From Clostridium sp. CAG:710 (GTDB lineage: Bacteria > Bacillota_I > Bacilli_A > RF39 > UBA660), in NCBI GenBank assembly GCA_000432595.1, contig HF996846.1:146-26032 (forward strand): a stretch of DNA of 25,887 nt, given 5' to 3'. Below are positions 7,394 through 14,643 of this stretch, piece after piece. Every line of letters begins with the position of its first letter. The first letter of the stretch is position 1. A program made the translations under genes and the position numbers. The notes beneath the pieces were generated by a model that made no database searches, was not told the origin of the DNA, and saw only the letters and a program-made list of their open reading frames with translations.

Positions 7394-8125
7394 ATGGTAA
7401 ATATTATTAAACAAGAAATTGATATTGAGGAAGCATTAAAAAAGAAATTAGAATTTGTATGTAGTTTCTGTAATACTAAATGTGAAAAACAAAAAAGTAA
7501 AAACAGAGATATTACTTCATATGAAAGAAAACTCTTTAATGAAAGAGTCAAAGGCCTTAAACAAGAAATATCTAATCTTCAAAATGAAGTATCTAATTTA
7601 GAAGATAATAAAGAATCTATTAATAAGCAAATAACTAATCTTAACAAAGATAAAGAAGATATAGTTGATGAAATAAATAAAAAGAGAAAAATAAATGATA
7701 AAATTATTCTTAAAACTAAAAATCAACTATTAAACGAAAATCAAAAATTATCTAAACAAAATGAAGATTTAAAGCACGAGAATTATCAGCTTAAATATAA
7801 AAATGAAGAATTAGAACAACAAAAGAATTATTTACTTTATTACATTAAAAAGTTTTTGGATAAAATGTCTAAAGTTATTAAAGATATAGTTGAAAAAATA
7901 TTTGATAGAAATATGAGCGTTGACTTATATAAATCTCAATATGATTCAGAAATGTTAGAAGAACAACAAAGAAGAATTGAAGCAAATAATAGAAGATTTA
8001 ATTTATTTAATAAAAAAGAAATTGAGAAAGCAACTAAACATTTAAATAATGAAATGAATGAAGTTGCTGAAGAATTTTATCAAACTAAAAAGAAGAAAGA
8101 AAAAGACGATGGAATGACTTTATAA
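7394..8125 (+). CDS. Coiled-coil protein with N-terminal Cys cluster, function unknown
   Basis: A 243-residue protein that I do not recognise. Near the N-terminus C23-x2-C26-x3-C30 ('CSFCNTKC') could bind metal. Residues about 45-160 are a long coiled coil rich in Asn, Lys, Glu and Gln ('LKQEISNLQNEVSNLEDNKESI', 'NEDLKHENYQLKYKNEELEQQ'). Residues 160-185 form a more hydrophobic helix, and the C-terminus is highly charged. There is no signal peptide. The start is ATG 7394, eight bases after AAGGG; a TTG at 7358 lies in the preceding terminator. No promoter is evident between terminator and gene. Such coiled coils occur in plasmid mobilization, phage and structural proteins, and I cannot choose among these. 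Confidence 0.6.
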   Translation: MVNIIKQEIDIEEALKKKLEFVCSFCNTKCEKQKSKNRDITSYERKLFNERVKGLKQEISNLQNEVSNLEDNKESINKQITNLNKDKEDIVDEINKKRKINDKIILKTKNQLLNENQKLSKQNEDLKHENYQLKYKNEELEQQKNYLLYYIKKFLDKMSKVIKDIVEKIFDRNMSVDLYKSQYDSEMLEEQQRRIEANNRRFNLFNKKEIEKATKHLNNEMNEVAEEFYQTKKKKEKDDGMTL

Positions 8126-8153
8126 ATGTTTAATATTAAAAATTCTCTAAATA

Positions 8154-8162
8154 TGATATAAT
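8154..8162 (+). promoter_or_regulatory. Extended -10 promoter of the radical SAM operon
   Basis: TGATATAAT is a perfect extended -10, 24 bases before the first start codon of the four-gene unit 8187-12834. No good -35 is seen. Confidence 0.65.
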
Positions 8163-8186
8163 ATGTGTCAAAGGAAGTGACTAATT

Positions 8187-9029
8187 ATGATGGATTATCC
8201 TAAAGTAATAGAAGTGCAATTTCATAATAAGTGCAATTCAAATTGTTTGATTTGTCCATATAAGGATATGAATTATTCTTATAAAAGTATGACAAATGAA
8301 TTGTTTGAAAAACTTTTAAGTGAAATTGATGAAAAGAAATTAAAGAGAATAATACCTTACCTTAATAATGAACCGTTTTTAGATGTTAATTTTATAGAAA
8401 AAGTAAAAAAAATTAGAAATAAATTTAAAAAAATTGAAATTGAAATATCATCAAATGTTTCTATGATAAAAGAAAAAGATATTATTGCATTAAACAGTCT
8501 TAATATTACAGAATTGAGACTAAGTGTTTTTGGTTATGAAAAAGATACATATAATAAAATGATGCCTTGTTTAAATTATGAAAAAACATTTGAAAAATTG
8601 AAAACGATTAGTAATATAATGAGTAAAACTAGTACTATTATTTCAATAGTCATGATAGATACTGGTGAAATAAGTGAGCAAGAATTTATTGATATGGAAA
8701 AAATGTGTAAAAGTTTAGGCTTTAATTTTGAAAGATGGGGATTTCTAGATAGAAGTGACAATGTAACATACAAATCCAATAATATATATAATGAAAATGT
8801 TTCTTATTGTGAGCAAAATAGGCCGTTAGAAAGAATGCATATATTATCTGATGGAAGAGTTATATTTTGCTGTCAAGATTGGTCTCATTCACTAGTTGTT
8901 GGCGATATTAATAATAACACAATAAGTGAAGTATGGAATAGTAAAGTATATAATAATGCAAGGAATTCACTATATGATAAAGAAAAAGATAGTCCTATGA
9001 TTTGCAAAAAATGTAAATTGGGACATTAA
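8187..9029 (+). CDS. Radical SAM protein with SPASM-like C-terminal Fe-S region
   Basis: A 280-residue protein. The radical SAM motif CxxxCxxC is C16-C20-C23 ('CNSNCLICPYK') and is expected to hold the 4Fe-4S cluster that cleaves S-adenosylmethionine. The TIM-barrel pattern follows ('IIPYLNNEPFLD', 'IEISSNVSMI', 'ITELRLSVFG'). The C-terminus has Cys208, Cys228/229 and C273-x2-C276 around 'ILSDGRVIFCCQDW' and 'VGDINNNTISEVWNS', the typical SPASM/twitch arrangement for auxiliary Fe-S clusters. Such enzymes modify peptides, sugars or cyclitols (anSME, BtrN, PqqE types). No precursor-peptide gene is visible nearby, so a small-molecule or sugar substrate is possible. AAGGAAGTG precedes the start. 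First gene of a coupled operon. Confidence 0.85.
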   Translation: MMDYPKVIEVQFHNKCNSNCLICPYKDMNYSYKSMTNELFEKLLSEIDEKKLKRIIPYLNNEPFLDVNFIEKVKKIRNKFKKIEIEISSNVSMIKEKDIIALNSLNITELRLSVFGYEKDTYNKMMPCLNYEKTFEKLKTISNIMSKTSTIISIVMIDTGEISEQEFIDMEKMCKSLGFNFERWGFLDRSDNVTYKSNNIYNENVSYCEQNRPLERMHILSDGRVIFCCQDWSHSLVVGDINNNTISEVWNSKVYNNARNSLYDKEKDSPMICKKCKLGH

Positions 9030-9038
9030 GGAGTAACT

Positions 9039-10514
9039 ATGAAAAAAATTGGTATTTGTTATTTTAGAAGCCTGTACTCACAATCAGCATGTTCTTTATC
9101 AGTAGGTAAAGTATCAGATTACTTATTAAATAGGGGCTATAAAACAAATTTATTTTTGCTAAAAAATGATGATCATATAACATTGATGTCTCAATATAAT
9201 GATATAATAGAAAATGATATTATTATTTATAAAACTAACTATAAGGATTTTGAATATGGAATTCGCTTATTTGAAAATATATGTAAGAAATCAAATAAAA
9301 AAATTTATTTAACAGGACCATTTGCATTGATGAATAAAAATAGAATTCAAAAAAAGTATGCTTTTATCACAAATATAATTGATATTCAAAATAGTGACGA
9401 AATTAATAAAATTTTCCCTGATCTGGGAAATAAAGTAAAAAAGAATAGTATTATTTGTGGAATAGATCGTGAAATTGAAATACAAGAAAAAGGACATTAC
9501 ATAAACTTAGAAGCATCAACAGGTTGTATTTATAATTGTGCATTTTGTCATATAAATTTAATGAATTATGCTAAAGCAGAAAAGAGTATAGAATTAGTAG
9601 TAAAAGAAATAGAAGAATTACATAAAAAATTAGGTAAAAACTATTTTATATTTAATGATAGTGTTTTTTGGAAAAATAATAATGACAATGAGAGAATTGA
9701 AAAATTTGTGAAACTTCTAAAAGAAAAAAATATTAATATTTATTTTATGATTTATTTATCTTTAACTGTAAAGATTAGTGATGAATTATTGAAAAAACTA
9801 AAAGAAGTTGGTTTAATACGAGTTTTCTTTGGAGTTGAAAATGTTTCAAAAAGCTTTTCGATACAAAATAATAAATATATTTCAGATATTGATGCTGAAA
9901 AATTTATAAATAAACTAGAAAACTTAAATATTAGTTATCATATTGGATTTATGCTATTTAGTAAAGAAACGAGATATGATGAATTACAAGAGAATATTGA
10001 TTTTCTATATAAAATAAAAAAGTTATTCAGACCTGGCATGTTAGTTGAAAAAATGAGAATATTACAAAACTCTAAAGATTCTAAGTATTTGTATAATGAT
10101 GAAAATAAAATTGATCAAGCTTATAATTATGTAATTGACGATTCTAAAACTGAAAAATACTATATAATTGTTAATAAATTATTTTCAAATATTAATATTA
10201 GAAATTTTGAACAATTTTTTTCCGGAATAAAAATAGGATTGACAATTATTAAAAGGAAAAATCTAACCAATAATTATATTGATTATGAAAAACAATATAA
10301 TTATATTTTGAATTATATTAATAAAGGTATATATATAATTTTATCAAGAATGTTAAAAGAATTAGAATTATCAGAAGATGAAATAGTTGAACTAAAAAAT
10401 TTATATTCTATTGCTGAGAATAATTATATTGAATTTATGAATTACTTAAAGATTAATAATAAGAATATTTATGAAACAATACCTCATGGCACAGAGGACT
10501 TAAATATATGGTAA
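9039..10514 (+). CDS. Radical SAM protein with N-terminal cobalamin-binding-like domain
   Basis: A 491-residue protein. Residues 1-140 look like the Rossmann-type domain of B12-binding radical SAM proteins ('GKVSDYLLNRGYKTNLFLL', 'IYLTGPFALMN'), but I see no DxHxxG motif, so cobalamin may not be bound or may bind base-off. The radical SAM motif is C163-C167-C170 ('GCIYNCAFCHI'), followed by 'IFNDSVFWKNNNDNERIEKF' and 'KLKEVGLIRVFFGVEN', typical of this class. The C-terminal 150 residues are Asn/Tyr/Lys-rich and unassigned. It follows the first radical SAM gene by 9 bases, with AAGGAG, and overlaps the next gene by 7. B12-type radical SAM enzymes often methylate unreactive carbons or rearrange rings; the reaction here is unknown. 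Confidence 0.82.
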   Translation: MKKIGICYFRSLYSQSACSLSVGKVSDYLLNRGYKTNLFLLKNDDHITLMSQYNDIIENDIIIYKTNYKDFEYGIRLFENICKKSNKKIYLTGPFALMNKNRIQKKYAFITNIIDIQNSDEINKIFPDLGNKVKKNSIICGIDREIEIQEKGHYINLEASTGCIYNCAFCHINLMNYAKAEKSIELVVKEIEELHKKLGKNYFIFNDSVFWKNNNDNERIEKFVKLLKEKNINIYFMIYLSLTVKISDELLKKLKEVGLIRVFFGVENVSKSFSIQNNKYISDIDAEKFINKLENLNISYHIGFMLFSKETRYDELQENIDFLYKIKKLFRPGMLVEKMRILQNSKDSKYLYNDENKIDQAYNYVIDDSKTEKYYIIVNKLFSNINIRNFEQFFSGIKIGLTIIKRKNLTNNYIDYEKQYNYILNYINKGIYIILSRMLKELELSEDEIVELKNLYSIAENNYIEFMNYLKINNKNIYETIPHGTEDLNIW

Positions 10515-11647
10515 TTGGTGTAGAGGGTAACGTACATGTTGGTAAAACAACATATATAAAAAACAATTTTAGTAAATTTAATATAATAAAAGAAACTAAG
10601 TTTAAATCTGATTTTAATGATTATAATAGGCAATTGTATTATATAGAAAAAGAGGTAAAAAAGAAAAATCAACTAATAGGAGATACAGTTTTAGATAGAA
10701 CTATTATATCAACAATAATTTATACTATTTATACGGATTCTTTGACTTTGTCTGAAAAAAACAAATTACTTTATATTATAAAAGAAAATCTTGATAACAA
10801 TAAAATAATTGTTCCAACTTTTGTTCACTTAATAATATATCCATATAAACTTATTTCTTTAAATCATTCAAAATTAGTTAAAGAAAAAGGAACGCAAAAT
10901 AGTTTAGTTGATTATAACTATTATTTAAAATTTTCATTGTTTTTTTCTAATTTTTATTATGCAATTAATAATATATTGAGTATTAAAGATTATAGACAAA
11001 TAATTTCATATAATTCTAATATCTTTAAAAGAATAATTAACCCCAAATCGTTTAACAGTAAAATTTTACTAGATGGTTGTCCAGCAATTGGAAAATCTAC
11101 AATTGGCAGTCATCAGAAACAATATAAGTATATAAAAGAATTTAAATATAAAAAATATACATTAGAAGACTATTCAAACCAGATAAAGAGTATTATAGAA
11201 AGAGTTAGTATATTAAGTAAAGAAAATATATTATTGGATACTAGCTTCTTAATGGGAATAAATCATTTGTTTTACAATCAACCAACACCAGCAGAATTAA
11301 AATTAGAAATGATTGATAAAATTATGGAAAATCTTCCATTAAATAATTATATAACTAGAATATATTATTTAATTTTAGATAAAGAAAAATTAATTGAAAG
11401 AAAAAATATGGATAGTAAAAAAGAAAGAAATCATTTTTTTGATAATCTTAATTATTTAGATATGGAGATAAATTTTTATAAAGTTTTGCATAAGAGACTT
11501 GGATCGATGTCTAACATTAGTTTTGTTGATGCGTCACAAAGTATAGAAAAATTGGTTTACATTATTGAAAAAAATGATGATAAACCATTAATGTTAATAG
11601 ATTTGTTTTATGAAATTAAAGAGGCAATAAAAGAAGGTGAATTATAA
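10508..11647 (+). CDS. Double P-loop kinase-like protein (two nucleoside-kinase-like halves)
   Basis: A 379-residue protein with two P-loop units in one chain. Half one (1-180) has Walker A 'GNVHVGKT' (7-14) and 'DR' (63-64, 'GDTVLDRTIIS'), the arrangement of deoxynucleoside and thymidylate kinases. Half two (185-379) has Walker A 'GCPAIGKS' (190-197), 'ILLDTSFLMG' (241-250) in place of the DR box, and a lid-like 'KLIERKNMDSKKER'. The halves have little obvious identity, so either an old duplication or a fusion is possible. The start overlaps the upstream gene (ATGGTAA) and its stop overlaps the next start (TAATG), so all are translationally coupled. A phosphate-transfer step on a nucleoside-like compound is a reasonable inference; the substrate is unknown. 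Confidence 0.72.
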   Translation: MVIGVEGNVHVGKTTYIKNNFSKFNIIKETKFKSDFNDYNRQLYYIEKEVKKKNQLIGDTVLDRTIISTIIYTIYTDSLTLSEKNKLLYIIKENLDNNKIIVPTFVHLIIYPYKLISLNHSKLVKEKGTQNSLVDYNYYLKFSLFFSNFYYAINNILSIKDYRQIISYNSNIFKRIINPKSFNSKILLDGCPAIGKSTIGSHQKQYKYIKEFKYKKYTLEDYSNQIKSIIERVSILSKENILLDTSFLMGINHLFYNQPTPAELKLEMIDKIMENLPLNNYITRIYYLILDKEKLIERKNMDSKKERNHFFDNLNYLDMEINFYKVLHKRLGSMSNISFVDASQSIEKLVYIIEKNDDKPLMLIDLFYEIKEAIKEGEL

Positions 11648-12834
11648 TGCTATATTTTGTTTGGTTTTGTATATTTTTACTTGTATTTGCAAATATTAAA
11701 TCAATAATTAGATTAAAAAAGTCAAGTTCATTTTTAAACAAAAAACACGATTTATCAACCAATGTTAATAAGAAAATAATTGTTATAATTCCTGCTATGA
11801 ATGAAGTTAATAATGTTGATAAGTCTATTAATTATTTTAAGAGTTTAAATGATGTATGTAATGTTATATATGTGACTACTTCAAAAGAAAAAAGTATGGC
11901 AACGTATAAAAAACTTAATAATGAAATTAAAACACAAAGAGCAAATAATATAAAAATAATTAATTGTCCAAATACAATTGGAACTATGGCTAATCAAATT
12001 AATTATGCTATTAAAAAATTAAAGGAAGATGATATAGTTGCTGTTTATAATATAGATTCACAACCAGAACGAAAAACTTTTAAATATGTTTTGAAAAATA
12101 TTAACGATAATGTGGTTTTACAGCAAGTTAGTTTTTTTGATGATAAATCAAATGGAGTATTGAAAAGTGCTGAAAATTGGCAAAATAGATGGTCAGTTGT
12201 TTATGAAATGGGAAAATATTTAAATGATTCAAGAATAGAATTTAAATATTGTATAGGACATGGTTTATTTGTAGAAAAGAAAATTTTTGATAAAATTGGA
12301 TACTTTTCAGAAAATGAGATAAATGAAGACAATGAATTTGGATATAGACTAAATATTAATAATATCTCAATTAAACCAATTCCTTTTATGGAACAAGCAG
12401 ATTTTGCAAAAAATAAAAAAATATATGTAAAACAACAATCAACTTGGGTAAATGGCCCTTTATATGCTTTAAAATATTATAGAGATAATGAAAGAACTTT
12501 TAAAAATTTCACTTTATCAATTTTAAATTTCAAAGCATTCATATCGTGGTGTCTGTTTCCGTGGATATGTTATTTTTGTATAATATTTTCTTTTATAATA
12601 AATATAAAATTATTTATTTTATCTTTATTTTTAGTTGCTTTTTATGTAACTGGAATCAATTACGTTGCTAATAGGTTATTAATTAAGTCAGGCTATATTA
12701 AAAACAAATATTATATTAATATAATAAGTGATTTATTATTTTTTGCAATACACACTTTTGGAAGTTATATAACTCTTTATAAATTAATTACTGGTAAAAA
12801 TAATATAAAAAATAAATATAATACAGAAAAATAA
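11647..12834 (+). CDS. Membrane glycosyltransferase, family 2 (GT2)
   Basis: A 395-residue protein. A membrane segment (2-20) is followed by a GT-A domain: 'VIIPAMNEVNNVDKSI' (46-61), 'VAVYNIDSQP' (131-140, Asp137 in the metal/donor site), 'CIGHGLFVEKKIFDKIGYF' (202-220) and 'NEDNEFGYRL' (226-235, catalytic Asp region). At the QxxRW position it has QQSTW (263-267), lacking the Arg. Two or three hydrophobic stretches follow (about 294-345 and 357-383). This layout is that of processive or lipid-linked sugar transferases acting at the inner membrane face. It is the last gene of the coupled operon. The donor is not predictable. The missing Arg may mean a non-processive enzyme. Confidence 0.82.
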   Translation: MLYFVWFCIFLLVFANIKSIIRLKKSSSFLNKKHDLSTNVNKKIIVIIPAMNEVNNVDKSINYFKSLNDVCNVIYVTTSKEKSMATYKKLNNEIKTQRANNIKIINCPNTIGTMANQINYAIKKLKEDDIVAVYNIDSQPERKTFKYVLKNINDNVVLQQVSFFDDKSNGVLKSAENWQNRWSVVYEMGKYLNDSRIEFKYCIGHGLFVEKKIFDKIGYFSENEINEDNEFGYRLNINNISIKPIPFMEQADFAKNKKIYVKQQSTWVNGPLYALKYYRDNERTFKNFTLSILNFKAFISWCLFPWICYFCIIFSFIINIKLFILSLFLVAFYVTGINYVANRLLIKSGYIKNKYYINIISDLLFFAIHTFGSYITLYKLITGKNNIKNKYNTEK

Positions 12835-12863
12835 TTGTAATTTAGAATATTTTATTATAAAAT
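12835..12863 (+). promoter_or_regulatory. Promoter of the first Nudix gene, overlapped by an inverted repeat
   Basis: TTGTAA (12835-12840), a 17-base spacer and TAAAAT (12858-12863). An 8-bp inverted repeat, ATATTTTA/TAAAATAT at 12847-12865, covers the -10. It could be an operator, or simple A+T-rich chance. It lies directly after the glycosyltransferase stop codon, so the Nudix gene can be transcribed on its own. Confidence 0.55.
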
Positions 12864-12884
12864 ATATCAAAAAGGAGCACTTTT

Positions 12885-13358
12885 ATGGGAAATAAACAAA
12901 ATTTTAAATTAATTGCACATGCTTTAGTAAAAGTAAATGATAAGTATTTATTGATTAAAAGAACATCAATAAAAAGAGGAAAACCAAATTCCTTGCCAGA
13001 ATATTGGGATATACCTGGAGGAATGGTAGAAGAAGGTGAAACACCTAGTATTGCTGCTATCAGAGAAACAAAAGAAGAAGTAAATTTGGATGTTACTATT
13101 GGCCCAATTCTACACGAGGATAGTAATTATGATGAATCAAAGGGAACTGTTTTTACTAGAATTGTTTATCAAGCAGAATTGTTAGATGGTCAAAATGAAA
13201 AAGATATTATTTTGCAAGAAGATGAACATTCTGAATATAGATTAGTAAGTGATATCAACGAAGTAGATAAACCTGTTGATTATTTGTATGATACTATCGA
13301 TCATGCTAATACTTACAATTCAGGTTCTAAAGTATTAAAAGTGACTAGAAAGAAATAA
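12885..13358 (+). CDS. Nudix hydrolase (first of two paralogues)
   Basis: A 157-residue Nudix protein. The box runs 46-68 ('GMVEEGETPSIAAIRETKEEVNL') with G46, E52, R60-E61 and E64-E65 in place; the last Gly is Asn67. The surrounding 'LPEYWDIPGG' is typical of ADP-ribose, NTP or MutT-like members. Nudix enzymes cut nucleoside diphosphates linked to another group. AAAAGGAG stands before ATG 12885. It is a close paralogue of the gene at 14084: both share 'PEYWDIPGG', 'IRETKEEV', 'HEDSN' and 'LQE-EHSEYR'. It has about 7 extra residues before the box and a longer C-terminus. It runs convergently with the kinase-like gene, one base between the stop codons. Confidence 0.88.
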   Translation: MGNKQNFKLIAHALVKVNDKYLLIKRTSIKRGKPNSLPEYWDIPGGMVEEGETPSIAAIRETKEEVNLDVTIGPILHEDSNYDESKGTVFTRIVYQAELLDGQNEKDIILQEDEHSEYRLVSDINEVDKPVDYLYDTIDHANTYNSGSKVLKVTRKK

Positions 13359-13370
13359 TCTAGTCATTTT
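13342..13370. terminator. Terminator shared by the convergent Nudix and kinase genes
   Basis: TGACTAGA (about 13342-13349) pairs with TCTAGTCA (13359-13366), followed by TTTT. Both stop codons lie inside the hairpin. On the minus strand the tail is the weaker CTTTTAA. Confidence 0.75.
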
Positions 13371-13989
13371 TACTTTTTGTTTTTACTAATTTTTTAACAT
13401 CTGTTATTCCATAAATATAATTTAACGCTTCATCTAAAACTTCTTCTTGAGTTAAATTATCTGTGTTTATAATATGACAAGGTAATTCTGGATGCTCTAG
13501 AATAAATTGATTCATCGAATCATATCTTAAATTTCTGATTTTATCTAACTCTAAATCAGGATCATTTTCATTTCTTTTTTTTATTCTCTTGATTCTTTCT
13601 TCGTTAGAAACAGTCACAATGATTGCTGCATCAAAAAATACTCCTAGATTAATTAAAGTTTCAAATACAGGTTTTGAATTCATGTCTCCATTAAAAGCGA
13701 ATGCTGATAGTAACCCTCTATCAATTATTAAATTTTTATCAGACATACATTCTTTAATATATAAAAGGCTCAATCCTGTAAAATAACTTTTTAATGTGTT
13801 AGAATCAGTTTTATTATAAATTAAATCTTGAATATGATATATTTCGCTATATAAATAATTATCATCACCCTTAACATTAAAAAGTTCATATATAGGTTTG
13901 TCTATGTATTCATAGCCTAGTTTTTCCGATAGACTTTTTGCTAAAGTTGATTTTCCTGCTCCATCCAATCCATCAATAGTAATTATCAT
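13360..13989 (-). CDS. Thymidylate/deoxynucleoside kinase-like P-loop protein
   Basis: A 209-residue protein with Walker A 'GLDGAGKS' (7-14), 'DR' at 90-91 ('LIIDRGLLSAFAF'), and an Arg/Lys-rich lid ('RIKRIKKRNENDPD', about 133-146). This is the frame of dTMP kinase and related nucleoside monophosphate kinases. 'IDGLDGAGKSTLAKSL' is close to the dTMP kinase start, but the middle diverges from housekeeping Tmk, so I give no symbol. AGGAGGAATTCCT before ATG 13989 gives a strong ribosome site. It lies between two paralogous Nudix genes, convergent with one and divergent from the other, which suggests nucleotide handling within the island. Confidence 0.8.
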   Translation of the reverse strand: MIITIDGLDGAGKSTLAKSLSEKLGYEYIDKPIYELFNVKGDDNYLYSEIYHIQDLIYNKTDSNTLKSYFTGLSLLYIKECMSDKNLIIDRGLLSAFAFNGDMNSKPVFETLINLGVFFDAAIIVTVSNEERIKRIKKRNENDPDLELDKIRNLRYDSMNQFILEHPELPCHIINTDNLTQEEVLDEALNYIYGITDVKKLVKTKSKND

Positions 13990-14003
13990 AGGAATTCCTC
14001 CTT

Positions 14004-14030
14004 AAAATTGCTTTTTATTTTAGCAATTTT
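14004..14030. repeat. Inverted repeat over the kinase promoter (operator candidate)
   Basis: AAAATTGCT (14004-14012) and AGCAATTTT (14022-14030), a perfect 9-bp repeat with a 9-base centre. It covers the -10 and the expected start of the minus-strand transcript, where a repressor would act. As RNA it would form only partly, since the start point falls within it. Confidence 0.5.
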
Positions 14031-14045
14031 TATGTACAAAGTCAA
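14017..14045 (-). promoter_or_regulatory. Promoter of the kinase-like gene
   Basis: On the minus strand: TTGACT (14045-14040), 17-base spacer, TAAAAT (14022-14017). This is one of the best -35/-10 pairs in the window. Confidence 0.75.
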
Positions 14046-14051
14046 TATATA

Positions 14052-14060
14052 TGATAAAAT
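14052..14060 (+). promoter_or_regulatory. Extended -10 promoter of the second Nudix gene
   Basis: TGATAAAAT, 24 bases before ATG 14084. It is back to back with the kinase promoter, so the two could be co-regulated. Confidence 0.6.
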
Positions 14061-14083
14061 AGACTATATGGAGTGTGATTATA

Positions 14084-14488
14084 ATGAATGGAAATAAAAT
14101 AATTGTTCATACATTGATAAAAACTAATAATGGTTATTTAGTTACTAAAAGGTCAAAAGAAGAAACAACATTTCCAGAATATTGGGATATTCCAGGAGGA
14201 TTAGCTGAATATGGTGAAATGCCTAGAGAAGCAGTTATTAGGGAAACTAAAGAAGAAGTTGGCTTAGATATTATCCCAACTAAGGTAATACATGAAGATA
14301 GTAATTTTGATAAAAAGAAAAATCTCATTTTTATTAGATTAGTATATTTGTGTTACTTAAAATCAAAAATTGATGATATAGTTTTACAAGAAGAGGAACA
14401 TTCAGAATATAGATTTATTAATTCATTAAAAGATTTAAAAAAAGAAAAAATTTCTCCTTTTCTTATAGAAGTATTTAAAAATTTATAA
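14084..14488 (+). CDS. Nudix hydrolase (second paralogue)
   Basis: A 134-residue Nudix protein with a complete box at 39-61 ('GLAEYGEMPREAVIRETKEEVGL'; G39, E45, R53-E54, E57-E58, G60). It is a clear paralogue of the protein at 12885-13358, sharing the flanking 'FPEYWDIPGG', 'HEDSNFD' and 'LQEEEHSEYRF' blocks, but shorter. The start is ATG 14084, ten bases after GGAG; the upstream GTG 14075 is too close to that site. It is the last gene before the right att-like repeat. Whether the two enzymes differ in substrate cannot be read from the sequence. Confidence 0.87.
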   Translation: MNGNKIIVHTLIKTNNGYLVTKRSKEETTFPEYWDIPGGLAEYGEMPREAVIRETKEEVGLDIIPTKVIHEDSNFDKKKNLIFIRLVYLCYLKSKIDDIVLQEEEHSEYRFINSLKDLKKEKISPFLIEVFKNL

Positions 14489-14509
14489 AAATATGATATA
14501 TTATATATA

Positions 14510-14536
14510 GAACTGATATTTATTAGTTCGTTCTTT
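14510..14536 (+). terminator. Probable terminator of the second Nudix gene
   Basis: GAACTGAT (14510-14517) pairs with ATTAGTTC (14522-14529) with one G-U pair and a 4-base loop; GTTCTTT follows. The T tract is short, so strength is uncertain. Confidence 0.45.
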
Positions 14537-14560
14537 ATAGATATAAGTGTTCAAAATAGG

Positions 14561-14578
14561 CTCCTGTTACCCGCACCA
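14561..14578 (+). repeat. Right att-like repeat (tRNA-Leu 3' fragment)
   Basis: An 18-base exact copy of 7279-7296, including the CCA, without the rest of a tRNA. The bases upstream (GTTCAAAATAGG) cannot complete the T arm. Confidence 0.8.
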
Positions 14579-14612
14579 ATTATGAATTTAATCAAGCTTT
14601 TGAACTTGTTAC

Positions 14613-14643
14613 AAAAAAGAACTTGTCATAAGTTCTTTTTTTT
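14613..14643 (+). terminator. Strong terminator, probably the original tRNA operon terminator
   Basis: A 12-bp stem (AAAAAAGAACTT 14613-14624, AAGTTCTTTTTT 14630-14641) with the loop GTCAT and a T run. It stands 35 bases after the right repeat with no gene before it to terminate, which fits a tRNA terminator separated from its tRNA by the insertion. A 12-base palindrome, ATTTACGTAAAT (14646-14657), follows. Confidence 0.85.

Larger units (their letters stand above)
7279..14578. mobile_element. Probable genomic island inserted at the tRNA-Leu 3' end (no integrase seen)
   Basis: The region is bounded by an exact 18-base direct repeat: the tRNA-Leu 3' end on the left and a tRNA-less copy on the right. 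That is the usual result of tyrosine-recombinase integration into a tRNA gene. Behind the right copy comes a strong terminator (14613-14643) that would suit the original tRNA operon. The inside holds eight accessory genes and no housekeeping gene, and most look more A+T-rich than the flanks. No integrase, relaxase or replication gene is visible, so the element would be degraded, moved in trans, or a remnant. A past tRNA duplication is the alternative. Confidence 0.65.

Noticed and set aside
8187..9029. Prokaryotic viperin, because a radical SAM gene is near kinase-like genes.
   Set aside because: The cluster motif is CNSNCLIC and the C-terminus is SPASM-like; viperin signature residues around the motif and its C-terminus are absent.
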